Positions 26,305 to 34,377 of a DNA stretch of 64,000 bases are shown here, piece by piece. The position numbers were made by a program, and so were the translations under genes. The notes below the pieces were generated by a model, which saw nothing but the letters and a program-made list of their open reading frames with translations, had not been told where the DNA came from and did not search any database. Origin of the DNA: Verrucomicrobiota bacterium (GTDB lineage: Bacteria > Chlamydiota > Chlamydiia > Chlamydiales > Rhabdochlamydiaceae); NCBI GenBank assembly GCA_018240015.1, contig JAFEGJ010000005.1, positions 124,001 through 188,000 of the forward strand, in the 5' to 3' direction. The stretch's first letter is position 1; the number at the start of each line of letters is the position of its first letter.

Positions 26305-27893
26305 TTTGCCTCCTCCTCTGGAGCCTCGCCGATCAGTACTTCTGAGAGAAGGACCATGCTTGCTGTCGAGACAGCAAACGTCAGGCTGCTTTTGACGACT
26401 TTGGCCGGATCGATCACGCCGGCGCCCGTGAGATCTTCGACTTTTTCAGAGATCGCGTTAAATCCCCAATGGGCTTCTTTGGATAGAACATCATTTAGGA
26501 TGATAGAGCTATCGTGGCCAGCATTTTGGACGATTTGCCGAAAGGGTGCTGCGCAAGCTTTAAACACGATCTTTGCGCCTACGAGCTCGTCGCCTTGTAG
26601 TTTTGTTTTTTCAACGGCCGCGCTGGCGCGAAGCAGTGCAACTCCACCACCGGGGACAACTCCTTCTTCAAGAGCTGCTTTCGTGGAGTTCAAACTATCT
26701 TCAAACGCTTGTTTTTTCTGCTTCATTTCAGGCTCTGTGGCTGCACCGACATGGATGACGGCGACTCCGCCAGACATTTTGGCTTTGCGCTCGTCGAGTT
26801 TTTCTTTGTCGTAGGAGTTCGTAGTTTTTTGAGATTCTAGTTCAATTTGATGGGCACGATCGGCGATAGCTTTGGGCTCACCTTTGCCACCGACGATGGT
26901 GGTTGTTTCTTTGGAGATGATGATTTTTTCTGCTTCGCCCAGCACGGCGACATCGGCATCTTTGAGCGTCATCCCTTTGTCTTCTGAGATGACAGTGGCT
27001 CCAGTGAGAATAGCGATATCTTCGAGGAGAGCTTTGCGCCTATCGCCAAAGCCGGGAGCTTTGACAGCGCAGACTTTCAAAATACCGCGCAGGCGGTTGA
27101 CGACGAGGGTAGAAAGAGCGTCGCCGTCGATATCGTCTGCGATGATGAGGATTTCTTGCCCGCTGCTAGCAACTCCTTGCAGAATTTGCAGAATCTCTTG
27201 CGCCGAGGAAATTTTCTTGTCGGTGATGAGGATTTTAGGAAAGGAAAGCTCGGCTTTGAGGGTGACGCTGTCGGTGCAAAAATAAGGACTGCTGTAACCC
27301 CTGTCAAATTGCATCCCTTCGACCATTTCGATGAGGGTTTCAGTGGTTTTTCCTTCTTCGATGGTGATGACGCCTTTTTTGCCGGTTTTTTGGATCGCTT
27401 CGGCGATGATTTGGCCGATTTCTACGTTTCCAGAAGCCGACACGGTGGCGATGTTTTTTATTTCTTCATCGCTCTGAATGCGGGTCGTCATTTTTTCGAT
27501 TTCTTGAAGAAGTGCCTCTACAGCTTTATCCATACCGCGCTTCAGTCCAATGGGGCTGGATCCCGAAGCGATATTTTTGACGCCGTTTTCAACGAGCGAG
27601 CGGAGGAGGAGGATAGTCGTTGTGGTTCCATCGCCGCATTTTTCTTTCATTTTGGCTGCGAGTTCTTTGCCGAGAAGCGCTCCCATGTTGAGATATTGGT
27701 CTTTGAATTCGATATCTTTGACGATACTATTCCCGTCATTGGTGATCGTGGGCGCGCCCCAGTTGGCTTCGAGACCGACGTTTCTGCCTTTGGGTCCGAG
27801 CGTTACAGCTACGACATCAGCGAGCTGCTGAATGCCTTTCCCAAGTTTTTCACGCGCGTCTTCTTCGAAGATAAGTTCTTTTGCTGCAGTCAT
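26301..27893 (-). CDS. groEL: GroEL-family chaperonin (paralog without groES)
   Basis: 60-kDa chaperonin homologue of 530 residues. ATPase elements are kept: [42 protein letters not shown] and [12 protein letters not shown]. Apical-domain motifs [13 protein letters not shown] and [15 protein letters not shown] are also present. The Gly-Gly-Met tail of housekeeping GroEL is absent; it ends [11 protein letters not shown]. groES is not adjacent, so this is probably one of the additional GroEL copies that Chlamydiae are known to carry. The ATG has AAGGAG just upstream; 22 further codons are open but end in the upstream gene. It lies 1 nt after the CoaX-like gene. Confidence 0.93.
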   Translation of the reverse strand: MTAAKELIFEEDAREKLGKGIQQLADVVAVTLGPKGRNVGLEANWGAPTITNDGNSIVKDIEFKDQYLNMGALLGKELAAKMKEKCGDGTTTTILLLRSLVENGVKNIASGSSPIGLKRGMDKAVEALLQEIEKMTTRIQSDEEIKNIATVSASGNVEIGQIIAEAIQKTGKKGVITIEEGKTTETLIEMVEGMQFDRGYSSPYFCTDSVTLKAELSFPKILITDKKISSAQEILQILQGVASSGQEILIIADDIDGDALSTLVVNRLRGILKVCAVKAPGFGDRRKALLEDIAILTGATVISEDKGMTLKDADVAVLGEAEKIIISKETTTIVGGKGEPKAIADRAHQIELESQKTTNSYDKEKLDERKAKMSGGVAVIHVGAATEPEMKQKKQAFEDSLNSTKAALEEGVVPGGGVALLRASAAVEKTKLQGDELVGAKIVFKACAAPFRQIVQNAGHDSSIILNDVLSKEAHWGFNAISEKVEDLTGAGVIDPAKVVKSSLTFAVSTASMVLLSEVLIGEAPEEEAK

Positions 27894-27894
27894 G

Positions 27895-28524
27895 TTATTG
27901 CTCCTTAATAATTTCATTAAGACCTCGCATCCCGAGATAGGGATCAACGGCATCGACAAAATCGCTTAAATCGTCGGAAAAGGCTTCATTTGTCGTGCGT
28001 AGCCCTGTGGCGATCACCATGACCGAACTGGGGGAGGAAGATAAGGTTCTAAGTTCTGCCGTAATGCGCTCTGCAGCGCCAAGAAGTCCAAAGTAGTTTC
28101 CTGTGGCTTGCTTGTCAGCTAGCATATCGGACGGCCTATCCGCATAACTACTCAGAGAAAAAATAGCTCCGCCCACGTATTTTCCTTGGCTACTGACATA
28201 ATCACATCGCAGAGTGTCAGCGATATCGATGATGATACAGTCGTTGGAAGGAAAATGATAGAGAGCTCCGTAGATATTGGCAATTTGATCTGGAGCCAGG
28301 GTCGGATATTTTTCGGTGGATAATACTTGAGCGAGAGGAAGGAGTTTTAAGACAGGGGCATTATTTGTCCCAGCGATCAGGATTTTTTCAAAATTCTTGC
28401 CTTCGAGTCTTTTGATAAAGTCTTCGGAGAGCGGGATAGCAAAAGAAAACGCATCGACCATCTCATCATCCTCAAAGACGGCTCCAAAAATGCGGTTTTC
28501 TTTGGCATCGATAACTAAATCCAT
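27895..28524 (-). CDS. degenerate type III pantothenate kinase (CoaX)-like protein
   Basis: Protein of 209 residues with the outline of CoaX: N-terminal MDLVIDAKENRIFGAVFEDD aligns with the MLLVIDVGNTN...FGVF pattern, the middle IIDIADTLRCDYVSSQGKYV continuing GGAIF matches VVDFGTATTFD...GGAI, and VMVIATG matches the VIATGG region. The GNTN phosphate loop is DAKENR, and the GADR motif that carries the catalytic Asp reads NIYGAL, so catalysis by the known mechanism looks impossible. It may be a non-enzymatic actin-fold protein. The start overlaps the methyltransferase stop; the next gene, the groEL paralog, begins 1 nt after its stop. Confidence 0.65.
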   Translation of the reverse strand: MDLVIDAKENRIFGAVFEDDEMVDAFSFAIPLSEDFIKRLEGKNFEKILIAGTNNAPVLKLLPLAQVLSTEKYPTLAPDQIANIYGALYHFPSNDCIIIDIADTLRCDYVSSQGKYVGGAIFSLSSYADRPSDMLADKQATGNYFGLLGAAERITAELRTLSSSPSSVMVIATGLRTTNEAFSDDLSDFVDAVDPYLGMRGLNEIIKEQ

Positions 28525-29348
28525 TATCTTTTCACTGCCTCGACTTCTAAATGGTCCGTGAAAAAGGGGACTTGGCCATCCGTTGTCAGTGGAGTTTTTT
28601 GGAGATAGATATCGATGACTTCCGATAAAAATTTGTCTTTCATGTTTTCGCCAAGAGGCCATACATGGGGGAGCCATTGACGGATAAAGCCATGGAAAGC
28701 AGCGCGCGAAGAGAAAAGCTCTTCCTTGCGAACAACTTCTAAACGCTTTGGTTCAAACTGAGCTTTTTGAAGAAGGGATCGATATTCCTCAACTTGGTAA
28801 AAACGCCAAGGTGGATGGAATCCCACAAAATAAGGCTTCCAAGGATCTTTGTTAGTAGCGAGCTTAATCGCCTCCATCAAGGGCTCGGGAAGACCAGTCG
28901 GCATTTGAATGCATACTTTGCCGCCTTCTTTGAGAGCTGTATGCATCGAGCGAAGAGCTTTTTCTTGCTCGAGAACCCAAAACATCACACGAAAAGAAGT
29001 GATGATATCGAATTGATTGACATAGTTAAGCTGTGTTGCATCGCGGATCACAAAATGGACATTTTCTCTTCCTGCAAACGCAGACTTAGCCGTTTGTATC
29101 ATCGAAGGAGAGATGTCGACTCCAACGGCATATCCTCTCGGCAGGGCTCTAGCCACTTCCGCTGTGATTTTACCATCCCCGCATCCGACGTCTAAGATTT
29201 TTTCGTTTCCCTCTAGAGAAAGTTTGGATAAAAATGCCACAGCCGAGGCTCGTTGGGACTCTGAGTTTTGGGCGTATTCATTACCCTTCCATGGATCCGT
29301 AGCCAGGAGAGGAGAAATAAGCATAGAAATTATAGCGATTATCAACAT
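28524..29348 (-). CDS. SAM-dependent methyltransferase with signal peptide
   Basis: Class I methyltransferase of 274 residues. Motif I is ILDVGCGDGKITAEVA (about 51-66), the acidic residue after strand 2 is in AVGVDISPSM, and motif II/III reads FVIRDATQLN and FDIITSFRVMFWV. Overall it resembles trans-aconitate or juvenile-hormone-acid methyltransferases. The N-terminus (MLIIAIISMLISPLLATDPW) looks like a cleavable signal peptide, which is odd because S-adenosylmethionine is cytoplasmic in bacteria. Either the hydrophobic segment is a membrane anchor or the enzyme acts outside the cell. First gene of the operon with the CoaX-like and groEL genes. Confidence 0.85.
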   Translation of the reverse strand: MLIIAIISMLISPLLATDPWKGNEYAQNSESQRASAVAFLSKLSLEGNEKILDVGCGDGKITAEVARALPRGYAVGVDISPSMIQTAKSAFAGRENVHFVIRDATQLNYVNQFDIITSFRVMFWVLEQEKALRSMHTALKEGGKVCIQMPTGLPEPLMEAIKLATNKDPWKPYFVGFHPPWRFYQVEEYRSLLQKAQFEPKRLEVVRKEELFSSRAAFHGFIRQWLPHVWPLGENMKDKFLSEVIDIYLQKTPLTTDGQVPFFTDHLEVEAVKR

Positions 29349-29419
29349 AAGACGATACCTTAGTTCAAAAAGAAAATTTGATCAAGAGAGATTTTGTGGA
29401 GAAAAAAGGACCTACTTGG

Positions 29420-29425
29420 CATAAT
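29420..29425 (+). promoter_or_regulatory. candidate -10 box of the TPP riboswitch operon
   Basis: CATAAT lies about 12 nt before the first paired base of the riboswitch aptamer, the right distance for transcription to start just ahead of it. The -35 is poor: TTGTGG is 20 nt upstream. The surrounding 29349-29419 stretch must also hold the divergent promoter of the methyltransferase operon. Confidence 0.3.
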
Positions 29426-29436
29426 CATTTTCCTAA

Positions 29437-29516
29437 ACACCAGGGGTGCCAATGAAAATTGGCTGAGAAACACCCTTACAAACACCTGATCTGGGTAATG
29501 CCAGCGGAGGGAGAGT
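29437..29516 (+). promoter_or_regulatory. TPP (THI-box) riboswitch
   Basis: Thiamine-diphosphate aptamer recognised by its conserved blocks in the right order and spacing: CAGGGGTGCC (29441-29450), GGCTGAGAAA (29461-29470), ACACCCTTAC, ACCTGATCTGGGTAATGCCA (29484-29503), then GCGGAGGGAG (29504-29513). A short P1 can form from CAC near 29438 and GTG near 29516. The Shine-Dalgarno GGAGG of the MFS gene lies inside the conserved 3' block, 10 nt before the ATG, so TPP binding should block translation directly, as in the E. coli thiM type. No terminator hairpin with T-tract lies between aptamer and gene. Confidence 0.95.
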
Positions 29517-29520
29517 GGAT

Positions 29521-30741
29521 ATGAATATTTTGAAGTTGTGGAGCGCTATTTTAGGGAATCTTTTTGAGCATTATGATGCCGCTCTTTTTGGTTTTTTATC
29601 CCCGTTTTTAGCGCCTCTTATTTTTCCTGACAAAGAGCCCGTTGTTGCACTCATTTTAACCTATGCCATGATTCCTCTGGGAATGATCGCTCGTCCCATC
29701 GGGTCACTCGTTTTTGGCTACATCGGCGACACCTATGGACGTCGACAGGCTCTTTTTCTCACTTTGGGCGGTATGGCGGTCGTTTCGGCAGGCATTGCGC
29801 TCAGTCCCACTTTCCAAACAGCTGGACTTTTGGCGCCCTTGATTTTTTGTGCAGGAAGAATTTTGCAAAACTTCTTCTCCGCAGGAGAGACGATGGGCGG
29901 AGCTATCTACGTTCTCGAAGACACGCCTGAGAAAAAGCATGACTTCGTCAGCAGTCTCTACAGCACCTCGACGATCGGGGGCATTCTTCTGGCTTCTGCC
30001 GGAGTGGCCCTGCTTTCTTCGATGGGAGTTTTAGAAAAAGGATGGCGACTGCTCTATGTTGTAGGCTGTATCACAGCCTTTTTTGGGCTCCTGATCCGGC
30101 GTCATCTGCCCGTCTCACTCCCTCCTAAAACACACGGATGGATCAAAACATTTTGGCAGGAAAGGCGTGCACTATTTTTTATCACAGTAGCTGCCGGATT
30201 TGCGTACTCTACTTACACCATGGCGCTGGTTTTGATGAATGGGTTTATTCCTCTGATTACGAGCCTTTCTAAAGCACAGATGGTAAGCCTTAATACGGGG
30301 CTTCTCGTCCTCGATTTTTGTCTCCTTCCTTTTTTTGGATGGGTTGCTACGAGAATTTCTCGAGAGAAGCTGATGCTGGGAGTGGCTATCTGCGTTGCTC
30401 TTCTCGCCTCCTTTCTCTTGTCAGCTCTGCATAATGCCTCGCTCTTCACCGTCATCGGGATACGGATTTGTTTTGTCATTTTTGGCGTGGCATTTTTTGC
30501 CCCGTTTCATGCGTGGGCCCAGCAGCTCGTGCCTCCTGCACACCGATATGCCATCATTTCTTTCGGTTATGCTCTTGGCTCGCAGCTCCTCGGCGGACCC
30601 ACAGCCGCCATCTCGCTTTGGCTTTTTAAAACAACCGGTATAGTATCCAGCGTTTCTTGGTATTGGATACTACTAGCTGCTCTTTGCTTCTTCTGTCTGA
30701 AGTTTGCCCAAAAGAAAAAACCAGCTTGGGTGGCCGCATGA
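29521..30741 (+). CDS. MFS transporter, TPP-riboswitch controlled (probable thiamine or precursor uptake)
   Basis: Permease of 406 residues with about 12 membrane helices, of the metabolite:H+ symporter type. It has FEHYDAALFGFLSPFLAPLI at helix 1 and the loop 2-3 signature VFGYIGDTYGRRQALFLT with the Asp and paired Arg. The substrate is inferred from the riboswitch: thiamine, a phosphate ester or a precursor. The ATG is preceded by GGAGG inside the aptamer; a GTG two codons earlier is less likely. The stop overlaps the start of the mitochondrial-carrier-like gene (ATGA). Confidence 0.93.
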   Translation: MNILKLWSAILGNLFEHYDAALFGFLSPFLAPLIFPDKEPVVALILTYAMIPLGMIARPIGSLVFGYIGDTYGRRQALFLTLGGMAVVSAGIALSPTFQTAGLLAPLIFCAGRILQNFFSAGETMGGAIYVLEDTPEKKHDFVSSLYSTSTIGGILLASAGVALLSSMGVLEKGWRLLYVVGCITAFFGLLIRRHLPVSLPPKTHGWIKTFWQERRALFFITVAAGFAYSTYTMALVLMNGFIPLITSLSKAQMVSLNTGLLVLDFCLLPFFGWVATRISREKLMLGVAICVALLASFLLSALHNASLFTVIGIRICFVIFGVAFFAPFHAWAQQLVPPAHRYAIISFGYALGSQLLGGPTAAISLWLFKTTGIVSSVSWYWILLAALCFFCLKFAQKKKPAWVAA

Positions 30742-31475
30742 GCTCGGATTCACAGTATCTGACAACACCTGTATGGGGGCTCGCGCGGAATTTGACTGTT
30801 GATTTTTTCATGTATCCCTTTGAAGTGATGAAACTCCATCAACAAAGGCCGGGTAGTACCGAGAAGAGTTACCAAATTGCGCAGCAGCTATTTAAAACGG
30901 ATGGTTTTCCTGTTTTTTATCGAGGTTTTAAACAAGAAATAGGAAAGACATGCTTAAAAGCGTTTGCTTGGCCCATGGTGATAGAGATTCCTCGTTTTTT
31001 AAATCGCTTCGATATTAGCCCTCTCATGCAACAAGCGATGACCGGATTTACCGTTGGTTTTGTCAGTGCTATTGTATCTACACCGCTAGAAAGTCGTAGG
31101 ATCGGTGCCGTAGCAGCCAATACATCCTATTCGCTTTACAAAGGTTTTTTCACCCACTTGGCCAAGCTTTCGACGGCATGGATGGTATTTTTAGTGGCGC
31201 AGCAACAGCTGCGTCACCGCTGCTTGCTTTATAACCAACAAGAAAAGCTCAGCACCCTTCAGCTGGCTGGAATCGGGACCAGCGTAGCCCTCCTCGTGAG
31301 CCTTGCCACAGCTCCTTTTGATGTTGCGAATACGAGGAAAATGGGCCACAATGAAAGCACTTTTAAACTGCCCCCTCGCCTGTGGTTTAGAGGAATGCCG
31401 CTGAGCGCTTTTGTCCGCGTGACCAACAGCATTGCCAGCGTGTTTTTTTTGGATTGGATTAATAGAACAAAATGA
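30738..31475 (+). CDS. mitochondrial carrier family (SLC25-like) protein
   Basis: Protein of 245 residues with three tandem repeats of the mitochondrial carrier fold. Each repeat has the odd-helix signature P-x-[DE]-x-x-[KR]: YPFEVMKLHQQ (P27), TPLESRRIG (P116) and APFDVANTRKM (P193). Each is followed by the aromatic-basic-Gly element: VFYRGF (Y61), YKGF (Y134) and LWFRGM (F217). Even-numbered helices follow (IGKTCLKAFAWPMVIEIPRF and SAFVRVTNSIASVFFLDW). This family is eukaryotic; bacterial cases are rare, the known one being the Legionella effector LncP. The protein is short (usual about 300), and Asn198 replaces the basic residue in repeat 3. It overlaps its neighbours by 4 nt on both sides. 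Confidence 0.82.
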   Translation: MSSDSQYLTTPVWGLARNLTVDFFMYPFEVMKLHQQRPGSTEKSYQIAQQLFKTDGFPVFYRGFKQEIGKTCLKAFAWPMVIEIPRFLNRFDISPLMQQAMTGFTVGFVSAIVSTPLESRRIGAVAANTSYSLYKGFFTHLAKLSTAWMVFLVAQQQLRHRCLLYNQQEKLSTLQLAGIGTSVALLVSLATAPFDVANTRKMGHNESTFKLPPRLWFRGMPLSAFVRVTNSIASVFFLDWINRTK

Positions 31476-32029
31476 TTTCTTTTGAGCCTTTAAGGCAAGA
31501 TCATCTTCCGCTTCTCCTTACGTGGCTGAATGCTCCCCATGTTCAAAACTTTTGGGATCGGGGCACTGCTTGGACGGAAAGTCTCGTCCAAGGGAAATAC
31601 GGGACCTACATAGAAGGATTTAAATGGGTCGGGCAAGAAAAAAGACCGCTTCATGCCTTCGTTATTTGTTTGTGTGGTGAGCCCATCGGCTACATACAGT
31701 ACTATGATGCAGGGCATTTCCCACGCGTTGGATACGAGATGGAAGGCTTTGATATGGCAGCTCTCGATATTTTTATCGGAGAAGTCTCAGCACTTGGCAA
31801 AGGAAATGGATCTTCTAGCATCAAGAAGCTGCTCTCCGAATATGTTTGGAACGAGTTCGATGCTTGTTTTGTCGATCCCGACGCCGCAAATCTTGGGGCC
31901 ATTCGTGCGTATGAGAAGGCAGGGTTTCGTTTTTGGAAAAATGTCGATAACATGACGCTCATGATTTGCAGGAGGGAGGATGAGGACGCGAGTGATTGTT
32001 TGTCCGCTCATTCGCAATGCAAGCGATGA
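31472..32029 (+). CDS. GNAT acetyltransferase (AAC(6')-like)
   Basis: Protein of 185 residues with the acetyltransferase fold of the aminoglycoside 6'-N-acetyltransferase/IucB group. It reads [20 protein letters not shown] and PHVQNFWD at the N-terminus, [12 protein letters not shown] in the centre, [20 protein letters not shown] as motif A (the usual R-G-x-G is Lys-Gly-Asn-Gly), and [16 protein letters not shown] as motif B. Substrate unknown. ATGA overlap with the carrier-like gene; the 3' end overlaps the Nudix gene by 50 nt, so the last 17 residues, which look unlike the family, may be dispensable. Confidence 0.85.
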   Translation: MISFEPLRQDHLPLLLTWLNAPHVQNFWDRGTAWTESLVQGKYGTYIEGFKWVGQEKRPLHAFVICLCGEPIGYIQYYDAGHFPRVGYEMEGFDMAALDIFIGEVSALGKGNGSSSIKKLLSEYVWNEFDACFVDPDAANLGAIRAYEKAGFRFWKNVDNMTLMICRREDEDASDCLSAHSQCKR

Positions 32030-32423
32030 ATATTTAATTTGCAAAACGCCTAAAAATCGTGGCATTTATCCAGGACAATGGTGCTGTCCTGGTGGGGGAA
32101 TTGAGCCTGACGAAAAAATGATGGAAGCTCTTCATAGAGAAATCGCTGAAGAATTGGGAAGCGCTCTTCGCATTTCCGAAATCACCCCTTGGACCTTTAG
32201 CGACGATATCCGTGAAAAAATCCATGCCGATGGAACGAGGGAATGGGTGTACATGATTTACCTCATTTTCGATTGTTTAGCCGAAAACACCGACATCGAG
32301 CCCAATGAAGAATTTGTTGAATTCGCTTGGGTACCTGCTGAAAATCTAAAAAACTACGACTTAAATGCCGCGACACGGCTAACATTCGAGCAAAAAGGCT
32401 TTTTAATGGTGGAGCAAAAATGA
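31980..32423 (+). CDS. Nudix hydrolase (NudI-like)
   Basis: Hydrolase of nucleoside or other diphosphates linked to X; 147 residues. The Nudix box is complete: [20 protein letters not shown] followed by ELG, with the REIAEE metal ligands. The N-terminus ([20 protein letters not shown] and [13 protein letters not shown]) and FAWVPAENL at the end resemble E. coli NudI, a pyrimidine (d)NTP pyrophosphatase; some relatives also act on TPP or its precursors. The ATG follows GGAGGGAGG inside the acetyltransferase gene. Last gene of the riboswitch operon; no terminator is visible in the next 92 bp. Confidence 0.9.
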   Translation: MRTRVIVCPLIRNASDEYLICKTPKNRGIYPGQWCCPGGGIEPDEKMMEALHREIAEELGSALRISEITPWTFSDDIREKIHADGTREWVYMIYLIFDCLAENTDIEPNEEFVEFAWVPAENLKNYDLNAATRLTFEQKGFLMVEQK

Positions 32424-32515
32424 AAAGTTTTTGTGAGTCATCAGTAAGATTCAAAAATCTATTGCAGTGATTTCAGTTTTTTGACATCTTGTGCGCTACC
32501 AGTACAAGGTGTTCA

Positions 32516-34345
32516 ATGAAAATGATGGGTTTTCATGAAGTGATGCATCTTCTCCAAAATGGAGATGAAAGCGAGCGCATCGAAGCTAAGCAGGCCCTAG
32601 ATTCCATAGGGAAAAGCACATTAGAGACAATTTGTGCTTTTTGCAATGAGCCGGGTTTGGGCGGAGGCTATCTTCTACTTGGGATAACTAAGAGTGAAGA
32701 AGATGATGCTCGCTTCGAGATCATTGGAGTGAATGACCCTGACAAACTGCAATGTGAAATTGTTTCCGTCTGCCGGCAAAATTTTAGTATTCCCATTCGT
32801 CCTACTTTTGAGATAATTTCACATCCTCAAGGACCATTATTGCTCGTTTACATTCCTGAAGCAGAGCCTCATGAAAAGCCTGTCTACATTACAAGTCGAG
32901 GCTTAGCTAAAGGAGCTTTTCGTCGTATTGGACCTGCAGATTTGATCTGTACGAAAGAAGATTTAGACATGCTGTATCAGCTGCGCTCTCGTAAAAAGTT
33001 TGATGAGCTGCCCATTGAAGAGGCGACGAAAAGTGATTTAGATCCCGAAGCCATCGAGATGTACCGAAAAATTCGAAGAGATGTGGTCCCAACAGCCAAA
33101 GAATTAGAATGGAAAGATGAAGATTTGCTCGTTGCTTTGGGAGCTCTCATCGATGTCCATGGCATTTTGCGTCCCACAGTTGCTGGCATGGTTCTCTTTG
33201 GGAAAGAGATGTCTCTGCGGCGCTTTTTTCCGTTAGATACTCGCGTTGACTTTATTATCATCGATAGTACGCAGTGGGTACCTAGGCCCGACAAACGCTT
33301 TCATACGGTTGAAGTTCGAGAGGCACTTGTCCTTGCGATCCCAAGATTAGTCAGTTTGATTATGAGAGATGTCCCCAAAACTTTTTACCTCAAACCCGGG
33401 GACATTATTCGCAAAGATATACCTCTAATTCCCGAAGTTGTGATTCGTGAAGCCATATGTAATGCCGTTATGCATCGGGATTATCGAGCGGGTCAAGCCA
33501 TACAGATTTTACGTTATACAAATCGAATAGAATTTCGTAATCCTGGTTACTCTTTGAAACCTATCGATCAGCTTGGACTTCCAGGCTCTATGACGCGAAA
33601 TGTTAAAATATCTGTTGTCCTACATGAACTCAATTTTGCGGAAGCGAAAGGAAGTGGGATACGTACGATGCAAGATGCTTCTCGCGAAGCAAATTTGACC
33701 GTGCCTTTGTTTGAATCAGATCGAGAAATAAATAACTTCTCCCTAACACTTTTAACGCACCATTTTTTTGATGAAAGAGATATAAAATGGCTTGCTCGGT
33801 TCAAAGACTATAACCTCACAGATGAAGAGGCTAGAACATTGATTGTCGTACGAGAAAAGGGAATCATCACCAATGCTGACTATCGTAATATCCATCGTGT
33901 GGATACGCTCAGTGCAAGTTCTCATTTGCGCAGGTTGCGAGATTTAGGACTTCTAGAGCAAAAGGGTAAGGGAAGTGCGACGTATTACGTTCCTACGAAT
34001 CTACTTTTAGCTCCGGATATAAGCACTGGAGCTTCCAATATTATCCAGTCTCATCAGCTCCAGGGGCTCCCACCTCATTTCCCCCCTTTGGATCAATTGT
34101 TAATTGCTGAAATTAAGAAACTTAAGAAAAGGGCGACCCCTAATCGAGTAAAGGAGCTGATCTTACAATTATGTGCAATTGCGCCCCTAAAGCTCCCTGA
34201 GCTTAGTCTAATTTTACAAAGAGAGGAAGCTTATTTACGTAATTTTTTCATGACACCTCTTATTGAATCTAACGATTTAGAATTTGTTTTCCCCGACCAA
34301 CCTACACACCCCCACCAGGCATACCGAAAAAAATCCCAGAAGTAG
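32516..34345 (+). CDS. AlbA_2 (Schlafen-type) domain plus HATPase_c_4 protein, RecG-like regulator
   Basis: Protein of 609 residues. The N-terminal AlbA_2/Schlafen-like domain reads ESERIEAKQAL, LETICAFCNEPGLGGGYLLL (continuing GITK) and PVYITSRGLAKGAFRRIGP. A middle region is followed by a GHKL-type ATPase segment (IPEVVIREAICNAVMHRDY, IEFRNPGYSL, GSGIRTMQ), and a winged helix lies near residues 455-500 (LSASSHLRRLRDLGLLEQKG). Such proteins are annotated as transcriptional regulators or RecG-like ATP-binding proteins and are often accessory or mobile. A TTGACA with TACAAG 16 nt later sits just before the ATG as a possible promoter. Looks laterally acquired by context. Confidence 0.85.
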   Translation: MKMMGFHEVMHLLQNGDESERIEAKQALDSIGKSTLETICAFCNEPGLGGGYLLLGITKSEEDDARFEIIGVNDPDKLQCEIVSVCRQNFSIPIRPTFEIISHPQGPLLLVYIPEAEPHEKPVYITSRGLAKGAFRRIGPADLICTKEDLDMLYQLRSRKKFDELPIEEATKSDLDPEAIEMYRKIRRDVVPTAKELEWKDEDLLVALGALIDVHGILRPTVAGMVLFGKEMSLRRFFPLDTRVDFIIIDSTQWVPRPDKRFHTVEVREALVLAIPRLVSLIMRDVPKTFYLKPGDIIRKDIPLIPEVVIREAICNAVMHRDYRAGQAIQILRYTNRIEFRNPGYSLKPIDQLGLPGSMTRNVKISVVLHELNFAEAKGSGIRTMQDASREANLTVPLFESDREINNFSLTLLTHHFFDERDIKWLARFKDYNLTDEEARTLIVVREKGIITNADYRNIHRVDTLSASSHLRRLRDLGLLEQKGKGSATYYVPTNLLLAPDISTGASNIIQSHQLQGLPPHFPPLDQLLIAEIKKLKKRATPNRVKELILQLCAIAPLKLPELSLILQREEAYLRNFFMTPLIESNDLEFVFPDQPTHPHQAYRKKSQK

Positions 34346-34377
34346 ACGGTAAAACCCCGCCGGAGTAAGCTGGGTGC

